NCBI GenBank assembly: GCA_964639325.1
Contig: CAZXDO010000040.1
Location: 1 to 39,557, forward strand
Direction: 5' to 3'
Length of the DNA: 39,557 nucleotides
From: DATGCT01 sp964639325
GTDB taxonomy: Bacteria > Patescibacteriota > Minisyncoccia > UBA6257 > GWB1-50-10
Every line of letters starts with the position of its first letter. The first letter of the stretch is position 1. Positions 1 to 9,079 of this stretch are shown here, piece by piece. The position numbers and the translations under genes were made by a program. Under the pieces are notes generated by a model. It made no database searches. It worked only from the letters and a program-made list of their open reading frames with translations, and was not told the DNA's origin.

Positions 1-2803
1 TGGTCAAATAAATATAAATTCTGCAAACAATTCTTATTTAAAAGAAATTGTAGGGATTGGCCCAGTTTATGCTCAAAAGATTATTGAGCTTCGTGAAGAG
101 GAATTATTTTGGTCCTTAGACGATCTTGCGCGTATTTCCGGTATAGCTGATACAAAAATATCTCAAATTAAAAAGGAAAATTTGGCCTGTGTGGCCAGTC
201 CTGAAGATTCTACTTTTACACCTTATAAGAAAATTACTTATAGCGGTGGTGGTGGCGGAGGAGACTCTAGTAGCAGTTCTAATGAAAACAATCCTCCCAA
301 TGCCCAATTTTCATACTCTCCGGAATCACCAATAAAAAATACTCAAGTTTCTTTTGACGCCTCATCCTCAACAGATGACAACAAAATAATTTCTTATCAA
401 TGGGATTTTGGTGATGGTGAATCTTCAACGATTTCTAAAGCCACTACTACCCACACTTATATTTCATCAGGCAGTTATCAAGTTAGTTTGACAGTTTTTG
501 ATTCTGAAAACTCTTCTTCAACCGCCACCGAATTAATTTATGTAACTAGTGCTGTTTCAGGCGAGACAGCAAAGCATATTGTTATAAGTGAGGTAATGCC
601 GGGATTAGACGGAGAAGCAGGGAAAGAATGGGTTGAGCTTTATAACCCAACTGAAAACGAAATTAATTTAGCTAACTGGTCTCTTAAGAGAAAGTTAAAT
701 AAAAACACCACCTCTACACAAACTTTAGTAGGAGAAATTGCGGATTCAATAATTCTGCCTAATGGTTTTTATTTAATTAGCAGCCAGGATTACTCAAGTT
801 TAAATTGTGACGAAACTTATAGTCACATTTCTTATCATCTTGCTTATAACGATGATGGAATTATTTTATATAACAATTTAGGAGAAAAGGTTGATGAAAC
901 ATTTTATGATTCTATTCCGGCAGGTAAAAGTTGGGAAAGAAATGCATTTGAAAATAATACTTGTTATTCCGCTCAGGGCAATTACGAATTTAAAGGAAAT
1001 GGCTGTGAAGGATTAAACTCTTTTAGTATTCGTGACAATCCTAATCCTCAAAATTCAAGCAGTTTACCGGAACCGAGAAAAGCTCCGATTTCAAACCAGC
1101 CTTTTTCTATGACCTACGACCCGGAAAAATTAAGAATTTATTTTAATTGGGACGAATATAAAGACTTTTCCGGTTCGGCAAACAGTATTTTGTACGAAAT
1201 AAAAGAATATTCCAGTCCCGGAATAGTAATTTTTAGTTCCACAACACTTAATTATTCAAAAAAAATAAATGAAGTGGGGCGTAATTACAACTTTTCTTTT
1301 CAAGCTTTTGATGTAGATGGGTTAGGATCAGCAATAACAACCTCAACTATTTCGGTCCCAAGCCTTGTTGATAATTTTTATATATACGAAGATCCAAGAC
1401 CCGAATCAAGTAATAATTATTTAGCTGAATTTTATTACCCAGATTATCCATTTATTCCAGACATATATAGAAACAGTGACAATCAAACAAGAAAAATGAT
1501 GGTTGTTTATTTAAACAAGGAGCCGCCTAAAATTAATTCATTCACTTTACAGGGAGGAGGTTATGGATGGAAAAACTTAAATGAAAAAGATGTTATCCAA
1601 ACAAAATTTAGCCATTGCGCCGGGGGAGAGAAAAAAGAAAAAGCTATTTTATTACCCGACATTTCAAGCCTTTGCACAAATAGCGGAACTGCCAGTGCTT
1701 ATTCTTTAAATTATGACGATTACGGTTTAGGTGAAGACAATCACATTCTTATCAAACTTGCCAGTTCCACAAGTGATATAAATTTTAATAACCAAGACTA
1801 TTTTACCCTTTCGTTCTATGGTTATCGAGAGTCTCGTTCTGGACGAAATTATTTTGATCTAGTGGCGGTTGATAAGAAAAAGTATTTCTTTCAAGAAACA
1901 AACCCGGAACACGAAGCGCCATTTTTAGGTGATTTAAATATTAATTTTGACGGAGTTTCAAACCTTAATATTAATTGGCCGATAGTTACAGACCCGGACA
2001 CTGTTGATTTTCAAATAAATTACGAGATTAATTTTATTGATATTTCAAATTCTTCATCAACTGAATTTAATAACGAAAATTGGGAAAGTAACGGAAACAG
2101 AACTTTCTATACTAAAAATGTATCTCCCGGTAAAACTTATTTCATCGGGGTTAGGGCTAGAGATGATTTTAATAATTATTCTGACGTTTCTACCACAACC
2201 TGGTCTTACCCACCATCTTTAGTTGTTTTTAAACAAGAAGAGATAAATGATTGGACAGATGGTACAGATTCTTGGGGAAGAGTAAATAAGGTTTCAGGAG
2301 AAGCTAATAAAGCCAGTTTCCAAAGCTTAAAATTTTTTAAAGATATATCTTTTGATAAGGCAGCGGTAAAAATAAAACAATTAGATACTATTCATACCTA
2401 CGATTCAAATATAAGATTATCTGTTTTAAAAAGTACCAGCACCGGTCCTGATTTTGATAATGTTTTAGCCAACTCGGTCAGAAGTAATATTTTAAAACCT
2501 GATTTTGAAGAAGATTTTATTTTTTCATTTAATAATCCGGTAAATTTACAAGCAAATGAAGAACATTGGTTTGTTTTAGATGTTTCTAGCGGAGGATATG
2601 CAGACAAAGGGTATTTTAATAACGAATGGGCCAATGCCGTGAAGAAGGGAAATGTTTATCAAAACGGGGAGGCAGGAACAGGCCGTTATAAAGGGAAAAA
2701 TAGCAATTGTTCAGATATTTCGGACGGCTTAAACCAATGCAGTTTTGATGGTAATTATCATCTCGGTCCTGCTGACTGGTATTTAAAACTATTTTCCGAT
2801 TGA
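1..2803 (+). CDS. ComEA-like HhH / PKD / lamin-tail domain surface protein, 5' partial
   Basis: The reading frame is open from the first complete codon at base 2 to the TGA at 2801-2803, so the gene begins outside the window. About 933 residues are visible. Bases 2-181 encode a helix-hairpin-helix segment of the ComEA type (ININSA, then EIVGIGPVYAQKIIELRE, then LDDLARISGI). A glycine-rich linker (GGGGGG) follows. Next come a PKD domain (about bases 285-555, with WDFGDGE) and a lamin-tail domain (about 570-1010, with ISEVMPG, EWVELYNP and NGFYLIS). The remaining 1.8 kb is beta-rich and Fn3-like, without a recognised catalytic motif. HhH domains of this type bind DNA in competence proteins; PKD and LTD modules are common in secreted CPR proteins. 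An extracellular, possibly DNA-binding surface protein is inferred. The signal peptide or anchor is not visible. The TTG at 182 is not the start, because the HhH domain would be lost. Confidence 0.8.
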   Translation, partial: GQININSANNSYLKEIVGIGPVYAQKIIELREEELFWSLDDLARISGIADTKISQIKKENLACVASPEDSTFTPYKKITYSGGGGGGDSSSSSNENNPPNAQFSYSPESPIKNTQVSFDASSSTDDNKIISYQWDFGDGESSTISKATTTHTYISSGSYQVSLTVFDSENSSSTATELIYVTSAVSGETAKHIVISEVMPGLDGEAGKEWVELYNPTENEINLANWSLKRKLNKNTTSTQTLVGEIADSIILPNGFYLISSQDYSSLNCDETYSHISYHLAYNDDGIILYNNLGEKVDETFYDSIPAGKSWERNAFENNTCYSAQGNYEFKGNGCEGLNSFSIRDNPNPQNSSSLPEPRKAPISNQPFSMTYDPEKLRIYFNWDEYKDFSGSANSILYEIKEYSSPGIVIFSSTTLNYSKKINEVGRNYNFSFQAFDVDGLGSAITTSTISVPSLVDNFYIYEDPRPESSNNYLAEFYYPDYPFIPDIYRNSDNQTRKMMVVYLNKEPPKINSFTLQGGGYGWKNLNEKDVIQTKFSHCAGGEKKEKAILLPDISSLCTNSGTASAYSLNYDDYGLGEDNHILIKLASSTSDINFNNQDYFTLSFYGYRESRSGRNYFDLVAVDKKKYFFQETNPEHEAPFLGDLNINFDGVSNLNINWPIVTDPDTVDFQINYEINFIDISNSSSTEFNNENWESNGNRTFYTKNVSPGKTYFIGVRARDDFNNYSDVSTTTWSYPPSLVVFKQEEINDWTDGTDSWGRVNKVSGEANKASFQSLKFFKDISFDKAAVKIKQLDTIHTYDSNIRLSVLKSTSTGPDFDNVLANSVRSNILKPDFEEDFIFSFNNPVNLQANEEHWFVLDVSSGGYADKGYFNNEWANAVKKGNVYQNGEAGTGRYKGKNSNCSDISDGLNQCSFDGNYHLGPADWYLKLFSD

Positions 2804-2830
2804 TTAAAAGACTTTTTAACCTATTTATTT

Positions 2831-2871
2831 CAACTTGGGGGTTCCCGACACCCCCAAGTTGTTGTGGATAA
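2831..2871 (+). repeat. Stem-loop/DnaA-box repeat, copy 1
   Basis: Perfect 12-bp arms CAACTTGGGGGT and ACCCCCAAGTTG enclose the loop TCCCGAC (2831-2861). One base later comes TGTGGATAA (2863-2871), the reverse complement of the DnaA box TTATCCACA. It lies between the 3' ends of two convergent genes. Confidence 0.93.
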
Positions 2872-2886
2872 GTCTAAATATTAATG

Positions 2887-2904
2887 AACCTCCGTAGGTT
2901 TTTT
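2887..2904 (+). terminator. Weak intrinsic terminator after the PKD/LTD gene
   Basis: A 5-bp stem AACCT/AGGTT with loop CCGT is followed by TTTT. The stem is short, so termination may be partial. Confidence 0.45.
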
Positions 2905-2940
2905 AGCTAATGCAAATAGGTGTAAATTAAATATAAAAAA

Positions 2941-2969
2941 AGCGGCTTTATTTATTAAAAAAAGCCGCT
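2941..2969. terminator. Bidirectional terminator between convergent genes
   Basis: The stem AGCGGCTTT/AAAGCCGCT is flanked by an A-run on the left, which is a T-run on the minus strand, and by a T-rich tract on the right. It would stop the minus-strand gene ending at 3060, and read-through from the left. Confidence 0.75.
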
Positions 2970-3059
2970 AAAGTTCCTTATTTTTTTGTGAACGGGTTTT
3001 ACTTGCGAGGCATAATATTCTGCCTTTTCTTAAATTTTTAGCATAAAGGTAAAAAAAGT

Positions 3060-3749
3060 TCATTGAACATCTGTTACCTTATCGTCAACAAGGGTAATTT
3101 TTATATCCTCGTATACTAAAATTTTCTTCGAACCGAGATCAATAGTCTTCTCAGGAATATCAAAAATCTCAACAACTTGTTCAGATGACATACCTAAAGA
3201 AATCGTTTTTGTGGATGATGCAACATCCTCTTCCGGTTTTAGCCATACATAAATATCGTCTAAGATACTTTCAGCAGATAAACCATCAATACCGCTTTCA
3301 TATTGAAACTTAACAAACAGTTCATATGGTTGCGACTGTGTTGTACCTTTTTTAACTACATCAAAAGTTTCAACTGTTCCCATGGATAAATTTACAAAGT
3401 CTTTTCTAATTTTCACTCCGTAAAGATAAAGCCGTTCTCCAACTTTTAACGTACGTCCGGATCCTTCAGAAAATATTCCACCGCCACCTTCAGATACTAA
3501 GTCATTGTTTTCAATTACCGATACTACCTTAACCATTTTTGGTGGATCAGCTCGTAATCCTTCTTTCTGAATTACCAAGACTGTTCCGCGTTCTTTAATT
3601 CGAAGACTGAGGTTTCGTGTTGTTAACTTAAAGCGATTGGTAATAGCAGTTTCAAGCGAATCTGGGCTTACTGCCCGTGCAGGAATAACAATTATTGCTA
3701 TTATGCTCATTGTTATTATTAATCTGAAATACAAAATTAGTCTTTTCAT
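3060..3749 (-). CDS. Exported protein of unknown function
   Basis: A 229-residue protein with an N-terminal signal peptide (MKRLILYF, then a hydrophobic stretch ending near PARA). The C-terminal part contains SLGMSSEQVVEIFDIPEK and ILVYEDIKITLVDDKVTDV. That pattern (a 'G-M-S/T-x-x-Q-V' step, then a lysine-rich beta hairpin) resembles small exported lipoprotein-like domains, but I do not recognise a named family. An in-frame ATG lies five codons upstream (3764), but the strong ribosome-binding sequence GGGGGGAAGGA sits between the two ATGs and fits the inner one. A consensus promoter lies upstream (see 3799-3827). The gene is bracketed by repeat copies 1 and 2 and runs against its neighbours. 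Confidence 0.8.
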   Translation of the reverse strand: MKRLILYFRLIITMSIIAIIVIPARAVSPDSLETAITNRFKLTTRNLSLRIKERGTVLVIQKEGLRADPPKMVKVVSVIENNDLVSEGGGGIFSEGSGRTLKVGERLYLYGVKIRKDFVNLSMGTVETFDVVKKGTTQSQPYELFVKFQYESGIDGLSAESILDDIYVWLKPEEDVASSTKTISLGMSSEQVVEIFDIPEKTIDLGSKKILVYEDIKITLVDDKVTDVQ

Positions 3750-3798
3750 TTTCCTTCCCCCCATATTAAGTTATTAATATACTAATTTATTTATATTA

Positions 3799-3827
3799 TT
3801 ATTACATTTTTTTTATTAAAATGTCAA
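3799..3827 (-). promoter_or_regulatory. Sigma-70-type promoter for the minus-strand exported protein
   Basis: On the minus strand, TTGACA (3822-3827) and TAATAA (3799-3804) are separated by exactly 17 bp. The predicted leader is about 40 nt, leaving room for the Shine-Dalgarno sequence. Confidence 0.7.
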
Positions 3828-3879
3828 ATAATTATACAAAACGACCGATATAATGAAATGTTATCAATATGGTTATTTT

Positions 3880-3920
3880 CAACATGGGGGTTCCCGACAC
3901 CCCCAAGTTGTTGTGGATAA
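3880..3920 (+). repeat. Stem-loop/DnaA-box repeat, copy 2
   Basis: Left arm CAACATGGGGGT (one change against the right arm ACCCCCAAGTTG), loop TCCCGAC, then TGTGGATAA at 3912-3920. It lies between two divergent genes, upstream of both promoters' -35 boxes. Confidence 0.93.
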
Positions 3921-3952
3921 GCCCGGTTGATTTTTAAGAGGCGTTTATTGAT

Positions 3953-3981
3953 TTGACTAAATCAATATTATTTTGTAGTAT
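3953..3981 (+). promoter_or_regulatory. Promoter of the OmpA-like/PEGA gene pair
   Basis: TTGACT (3953-3958) and TAGTAT (3976-3981) with a 17-bp spacer. The leader is about 40 nt and contains AAAGGAG at 4014-4020. Confidence 0.75.
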
Positions 3982-4027
3982 ATTATCAGTAGAAACTTAA
4001 AAAATAAATAAAGAAAGGAGTTTAGTA

Positions 4028-5083
4028 ATGAAAAAATTAGTAATTTTTCTGGCATTGATGATTTTCCCGTTTTTTGCTTTTACTGCAACTAACTGGATTG
4101 TCGTAGCCGGCTTTAGCCCCGGATCGGCTGTTATTCCTGAAGAAGGAAAAGAATCGCTTGCGGAATTAGTTGAAAATCAAGACCCGGAAGGTAAAGTAAT
4201 CCGAATAATTGGTTTAGCCGACACTCTTCACTGGAATAGTAAATCTTTTTCAGAAGGTGAAGTTGCAGATACTACCTTAGCTTATAAAAGAGCAGAGGCA
4301 GTGGCTTTATTTTACGAAAGTCTTGGCTGGCAAACTGAAATTATCTCAATTCAAAATTTTATTCCGAGATACCGAGGTCATCGAGGAGTACAAATTCAAT
4401 TGGCTGAAAAAGACGTGCCTTTAATTAGAAGAGGCGCTTCCTCAGAAAGAGTAGGAGATTTGATTTTGAAGGTTACTTCTAAATCAGGTGATTCTATAAA
4501 ATCTGAAGAACATAAAATTTCTGCCGATGAATTAATTAAGGATTGGGAAGATGGTGATCCGGCCGTAAGGGAGATTATTTTTAATGTTCCCGTTGATACT
4601 ACTAAGAACGACACTCTTAGCCCTAAAACAGTTTTTGCTGGTCCAAAAGTAAATTGGACTTTCAATGCTGGCCTTAGAGCCTGGAGCGCTGGTTCGCCCT
4701 GGGATTTATTAACACCGGTCGCAGGCTTTGGCTTGTATAAAGACAATTGGGGAATTTCTCTTGGGGGCGGTTTTACGCCTTGGGAGAGAACTGATCCTTT
4801 AGGGAATCGTAAAGATGCATTAGTTTATGCAGAACTAACTAGTCCTTGGCCCAAAGGCCCCGTTAATCTTAAAGGCGGTTTTATGGCTGGTTGGGAATTT
4901 TTTTCCGAATCAGATAACTGGACGATGAAAGTTTTAAGTCCTTTTTTAGGACTAAGTTATCAATGGAAAATGCTTGAAGCATCGCTTTTTTACTCTCCCG
5001 CAAAGGTAAGTTCGTTAACGGAGGAATCTAGTTGGAAGCACGGAGTGATGATTAGTTTTAATGTTTTAATTGGAAATGAATAA
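4028..5083 (+). CDS. OmpA-like domain protein with beta-rich, barrel-like C-terminus
   Basis: A 351-residue protein with a signal peptide (MKKLVIFLALMIFPFF, cleavage near residue 20). Residues about 25-130 resemble an OmpA-type peptidoglycan-binding domain: GFSPGSAVIPEEG, IIGLADT, then LAYKRAEAVALFYESLGW. The last 145 residues are alternating aromatic/small strands (LRAWSAG, GFGLYKDNWGISLGGG, GGFMAGWEFF, LGLSYQWKM, ASLFYSP), like a small outer-membrane-type beta-barrel. The ATG follows AAAGGAG by 7 nt. The stop is 11 nt before the next gene, which begins with the same MKKLVI, so the two form an operon. A barrel-like protein is unexpected if this is a CPR cell without a classical outer membrane. 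The barrel call rests on pattern only. Confidence 0.65.
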   Translation: MKKLVIFLALMIFPFFAFTATNWIVVAGFSPGSAVIPEEGKESLAELVENQDPEGKVIRIIGLADTLHWNSKSFSEGEVADTTLAYKRAEAVALFYESLGWQTEIISIQNFIPRYRGHRGVQIQLAEKDVPLIRRGASSERVGDLILKVTSKSGDSIKSEEHKISADELIKDWEDGDPAVREIIFNVPVDTTKNDTLSPKTVFAGPKVNWTFNAGLRAWSAGSPWDLLTPVAGFGLYKDNWGISLGGGFTPWERTDPLGNRKDALVYAELTSPWPKGPVNLKGGFMAGWEFFSESDNWTMKVLSPFLGLSYQWKMLEASLFYSPAKVSSLTEESSWKHGVMISFNVLIGNE

Positions 5084-5094
5084 GGAGGATAGAA

Positions 5095-6402
5095 ATGAAA
5101 AAATTAGTTATTCCAATAATTTTTCTTTTGAGTATTATGGGTTGCTCTAAAGCACCTTTTGATATACCCGAAGAAGAATTACCAAAGGAAATTTCATTTA
5201 TTGTTGAAGCAGTAGATGAAAAAGGAGACGAAATCATCGGTGCAGAAATTTTACTTGATACTGTAAAAATTGGAGAAACTCCGTTTCAAGGCAATGTTAG
5301 CCGAGGCAGTCACGTAATATTAGTTCGTAAACCAGGTTTTAAGGTTTATAGAAACAGATTTATCGTGACTACGGAAAGTTCTATTACTGAATATGCAGTA
5401 CTTGAAAAAATAGAAGCTGATGATGAAGAGTCGGAAATGATCCCGGTTTATGTAAAAGTAAACCAAGAAGCTCAGATCAAAATTTCCGGAGTTGAAGGAA
5501 ATGAATTGTTGGTAGATACAACAAGTATGGAATTATACATATCCTTAGAAGTTGGTATCTATAATCTTGAAGTGTCGGCAGAAGGTTTTTTACCCTTTGC
5601 CGAAAGTTTTGTTTTGGAATCCGGAAAATCAAAGACTTTTAATGTTCACCTTGAAAAAGAGGAAGAAATTGAAGAAATACCTCCTCCCACCGTCACAGTC
5701 AATGCAGTTGATACGGTGGAAGTTAACGAAGGAGCTTTTATTGAATGGAGTTCGACTGATGCAGATGAGATCAGTTCAAACTTTATGATGAATATGCCCT
5801 TCAATGGAAGTACTTATATTTCTTTCAGTGATCCCGGAGAGAAGGTAATGGAAGTTACGGTTTCAAACCAAGCAGGTTCAGAAACTGCTGCTGCCACTAT
5901 CTTTGTCAAAGAAGCAGAAGAGATTGAAGAAGAGGAAGAAGAGGAAGAAGAAGAGCCGGATAATAACTCAGGAATAATCACAATTCCTGTAGATGTTTTT
6001 GTAGCTGCCAGCGAAGATTTGCAGGTAGTTCATGAAGCAGCTGCTGTTACCATCGAAGAATCCGGTTATTACAGAATAACGGCTACGGTTGAGTACGACG
6101 GTAACGGAGAGAAAAACGAAAGTTATTTTCTTCAAGTCAGAAATCCTGAAGGTAATATTAATGTTCCTGAGAACCCAAATCTTTTAGATCTCTACAAGAT
6201 TGTGGAAGATGATGGAATAAACTCGGTTCATAAAGCCGAAAGATATTCCGGAATTTTTCAATGTTTTCAAGGAATAAATTACCTTGAACTCCATCACTAT
6301 TTTGAAATCGCCTATAACCACCCCGATTTCAAAAACGGTGACTTTAACGAAGATTCAGTAAGAATTACCAAGTTCAAGCTTGAATGGGCAGGCGAACTTT
6401 GA
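5095..6402 (+). CDS. PEGA-domain lipoprotein
   Basis: A 435-residue lipoprotein: hydrophobic N-terminus and lipobox IMGC with Cys17. Two PEGA-like domains follow, about residues 30-95 (GAEILLDTVKIGETPFQGNV, then VRKPGFKVY) and 114-176 (YNLEVSAEGFLPF). An Ig-like stretch is at about 198-272, then an uninterrupted acidic run of glutamates (about 275-290), then a C-terminal beta domain. PEGA domains are found in cell-surface proteins and probably bind wall or matrix components. The start is fixed by AAGGAGG 6 nt upstream. It is co-transcribed with the OmpA-like gene; together they may form an envelope-associated pair. Confidence 0.75.
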   Translation: MKKLVIPIIFLLSIMGCSKAPFDIPEEELPKEISFIVEAVDEKGDEIIGAEILLDTVKIGETPFQGNVSRGSHVILVRKPGFKVYRNRFIVTTESSITEYAVLEKIEADDEESEMIPVYVKVNQEAQIKISGVEGNELLVDTTSMELYISLEVGIYNLEVSAEGFLPFAESFVLESGKSKTFNVHLEKEEEIEEIPPPTVTVNAVDTVEVNEGAFIEWSSTDADEISSNFMMNMPFNGSTYISFSDPGEKVMEVTVSNQAGSETAAATIFVKEAEEIEEEEEEEEEEPDNNSGIITIPVDVFVAASEDLQVVHEAAAVTIEESGYYRITATVEYDGNGEKNESYFLQVRNPEGNINVPENPNLLDLYKIVEDDGINSVHKAERYSGIFQCFQGINYLELHHYFEIAYNHPDFKNGDFNEDSVRITKFKLEWAGEL

Positions 6403-6417
6403 TAATTTTGCTACAAG

Positions 6418-6443
6418 CCCTCCTTTCTAAAAGGAGGGTTTTT
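6418..6443 (+). terminator. Intrinsic terminator after the PEGA lipoprotein gene
   Basis: A 9-bp perfect stem CCCTCCTTT/AAAGGAGGG with loop CTA is followed by TTTTT. It abuts the next promoter. Confidence 0.9.
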
Positions 6444-6445
6444 AC

Positions 6446-6473
6446 TTGACATTTTTCTAAAATTATGTAAACT
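6446..6473 (+). promoter_or_regulatory. Promoter of the PKD/Fn3 surface protein
   Basis: TTGACA (6446-6451), 16-bp spacer, TAAACT (6468-6473). Transcription would begin only a few bases before the ATG at 6483, and there is no Shine-Dalgarno sequence. Confidence 0.55.
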
Positions 6474-6482
6474 TATACCATT

Positions 6483-9041
6483 ATGAATATTTTAAAGAAA
6501 ACCACAATAATAGTTTCTATACTAGCTTTAACAGCCGTATTAGTTCCTAGCTTTGTTTTTGCTGGGAATACTTCAGTTTATTTTTCTGATTACTTACAGA
6601 CTAAAAATAATCCAGATGGCCACAAAAGTTATATAAGTAAAATTTTTGACCTCTCTTATGATGCCGATTATGAAGTTAAAGTATATTATAGGGCAAATTC
6701 AGGATCTAACGAAAAGTATGAAGAATTTAATGTATATGTAGACGGTTCTTTAATTGGTAAAGCTACTGATCCAAATGAAGGAGATGATTTTGAAAACAAA
6801 AGCCTTGGGACTCATAATTTTAATAGCGGAAGACACACTCTTAAGGTAGAGCACGCTCATAGTTACAGCCAAGTAGGCAACCAAAGTGTTTTTCCTTTAG
6901 AAGTTTCCTTTTCAAAAGAAAGCCAATCTCAACCTTCTTCCACCAACAATCCTCCCACAGCCAATGCCGGATCAAACAAACAAGTCAACGAAGGAAATCA
7001 AGTCACCTTACACGGTTCTGCCAGTGATCCTGACGGTGACTCTCTCTCATACAGCTGGTCATGCAACGGAGGCTACATCTCCAACATCTATTCTCTCAAC
7101 CCAACTTTCAACGCTCCTCAAGTGTCAGAAGACACTACATACATCTGTACCCTCAAGGTTACAGACTCCAACGGCTCCAAAGACTATGATACTGTAGCAA
7201 TTTCGGTTATTGATACGGACTATGACCAAGTTGACCTTCCTCAAGTTGTTACTAGATCAGCTTACAACGTAGAAGAAGACGGAGCTTTATTGAGAGGTTA
7301 CTTGGAAGATTTAGGAGAAGATTCCAGCGTTGAGGTTTGGTTTGAATGGGGGAGAACTACTTCATACGGATACGAAACCTCTAAAATGAATCGTTATAAT
7401 ACGGGCAGTTTTGATTGGAATTTAAATGGTTTGAATGATGATACCACATATCATTTCAGAGCAGTGGCAAGAAATGACGCAGGAATAGACAGAGGAAAAG
7501 ATATGTACTTTACCACCGATTCTTCATGGAGTGACCAAAATAATCGCCCTACAGCCGACGCAGGATCAGATAAGTATATTGACGAAGGAGATTCAGTCAC
7601 TTTACACGGTTCTGCCAGTGATCCTGACGGCGATCACTTAACTTATTTCTGGAGTTGTGATGATGGTTATCTTTCTAATCGTTATTCTCTATATCCAAAA
7701 TTTTATGCTCCGGACAATGTTTCAAGAGATACCGATATATCTTGTAGTTTGGAAGTTACGGACGAACATGGTCTTTCCGATTCAGATTATATAGATATTG
7801 AAGTAAGAGATAGAGATGAAATAGAATCTCCTGAAGTAGATACCTTAAATCCAAGAGATGTTGAGGAAGATAGAGCTGAACTAAGAGGTGATCTTGAAGA
7901 TTTAGGAGACGATTCCAGCGTTGAGGTTTGGTTTGAGTGGGGAAGAACCTCTTCTCTTGGTAATAGAACAAGCAGATCAACAGAAAGAGACGAAGGGAGA
8001 TTTTCTCAAAAGATTTATAATCTTGATCCCGATGAAACTTATTATTACCGCGCCATAGCAAGAAATGACAGAGGAACCGATTATGGACCCGTTGTTAAAT
8101 TTGAAACAGAAGGAACAGAGAAAGAATGGGGAAACAACGCTCCAGCCGTAAGTGCCGGGGCACATAAAGATATTTATGAAGGCCAATCTGTTACTTTAGA
8201 TGGTTATGCCGTTGATTCGGATGGTTACATTATTTCTAGAAATTGGAGTTGTACCGGCGGAACTTTAAGCCGGAGCGATGTAGATAAACCAATATTTTAC
8301 GCTCCTCAAGTTTCTAAAAACCAGTACTTTACTTGTGTCTTTTCTGCTACAGATAATGACGGGCTTAAAAGATCTGACGTTACCGCTGTGCTTGTTAGAA
8401 ACGAAACAGGAGGTTACCAAGAACCAATAGTGATACCTAGCAGCGGCGGAGACGAAGACTTAATAACTCTTGATAAATTAGTTAGAAACATAACCAGAGG
8501 GTCAAAAGAATGGAGTACAGATAGAATTGAAGCAGCTCCTTCTGATGAATTAGAATTTATGATTAGAGTAGCTTCTGTTTCTGACGACGTTGTTAGAGAT
8601 ATTGTTATTAGAGACAATATGCAAGCCGGTATTATCTACAAAGGAGATTTAACAGTTGACGGAAGATCTGATTTCAGAAATTTGGCAGAGAGTGACATTG
8701 ATATAGGAGACCTTTCTTCTGACGATACAAGAACAATTATTTTCTCAGCAGAATTGGAATCCGAATACTTCTTTGAAAGAAATGATAAAAATGTTTCTAA
8801 TACAGTATTAGCTTATAACAGCGAAGATTCCCAAACCGACATGGTGGTTATAGAAGTAGGAGATAAAGGTTCTTTCTTCGCCGCCCTTATTGGCAGCATA
8901 ACAAATATACCTTTCCTAGATTTTCTTATCTTGCTTCTCATTATCTGTATTATTCTCGTTCTTGTTGTTTGGTTAATGAATAAGTATTGGATTAAACCAG
9001 AAAGAAGAAAGGAAGAAGAAGTTAAACCAACTTTCTCCTAG
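6483..9041 (+). CDS. Membrane-anchored PKD/Fn3 repeat surface protein
   Basis: An 852-residue protein. A signal peptide (residues 1-27, ending VFA|G) precedes a beta-sandwich, CBM-like domain (about 30-148). Then come alternating PKD-like and Fn3-like modules: PKD (about 157-241, with GSASDPDGDSLSYSW), Fn3 (about 252-345, with VEVWFEWGRT and TYHFRAVARND), PKD (355-440), Fn3 (450-540) and PKD (555-640). A DUF11-like domain (about 660-800) is followed by one membrane helix near residues 815-838 and a short basic tail (NKYWIKPERRK). This topology places the repeats outside the cell. The first two PKD-Fn3 modules are near-identical in places at the DNA level, which suggests recent internal duplication. 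An adhesion or host-contact role is inferred only. Confidence 0.85.
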   Translation: MNILKKTTIIVSILALTAVLVPSFVFAGNTSVYFSDYLQTKNNPDGHKSYISKIFDLSYDADYEVKVYYRANSGSNEKYEEFNVYVDGSLIGKATDPNEGDDFENKSLGTHNFNSGRHTLKVEHAHSYSQVGNQSVFPLEVSFSKESQSQPSSTNNPPTANAGSNKQVNEGNQVTLHGSASDPDGDSLSYSWSCNGGYISNIYSLNPTFNAPQVSEDTTYICTLKVTDSNGSKDYDTVAISVIDTDYDQVDLPQVVTRSAYNVEEDGALLRGYLEDLGEDSSVEVWFEWGRTTSYGYETSKMNRYNTGSFDWNLNGLNDDTTYHFRAVARNDAGIDRGKDMYFTTDSSWSDQNNRPTADAGSDKYIDEGDSVTLHGSASDPDGDHLTYFWSCDDGYLSNRYSLYPKFYAPDNVSRDTDISCSLEVTDEHGLSDSDYIDIEVRDRDEIESPEVDTLNPRDVEEDRAELRGDLEDLGDDSSVEVWFEWGRTSSLGNRTSRSTERDEGRFSQKIYNLDPDETYYYRAIARNDRGTDYGPVVKFETEGTEKEWGNNAPAVSAGAHKDIYEGQSVTLDGYAVDSDGYIISRNWSCTGGTLSRSDVDKPIFYAPQVSKNQYFTCVFSATDNDGLKRSDVTAVLVRNETGGYQEPIVIPSSGGDEDLITLDKLVRNITRGSKEWSTDRIEAAPSDELEFMIRVASVSDDVVRDIVIRDNMQAGIIYKGDLTVDGRSDFRNLAESDIDIGDLSSDDTRTIIFSAELESEYFFERNDKNVSNTVLAYNSEDSQTDMVVIEVGDKGSFFAALIGSITNIPFLDFLILLLIICIILVLVVWLMNKYWIKPERRKEEEVKPTFS

Positions 9042-9079
9042 AGTTTATTTCTCTCTAATAATTATTTGAAATACGGAAC

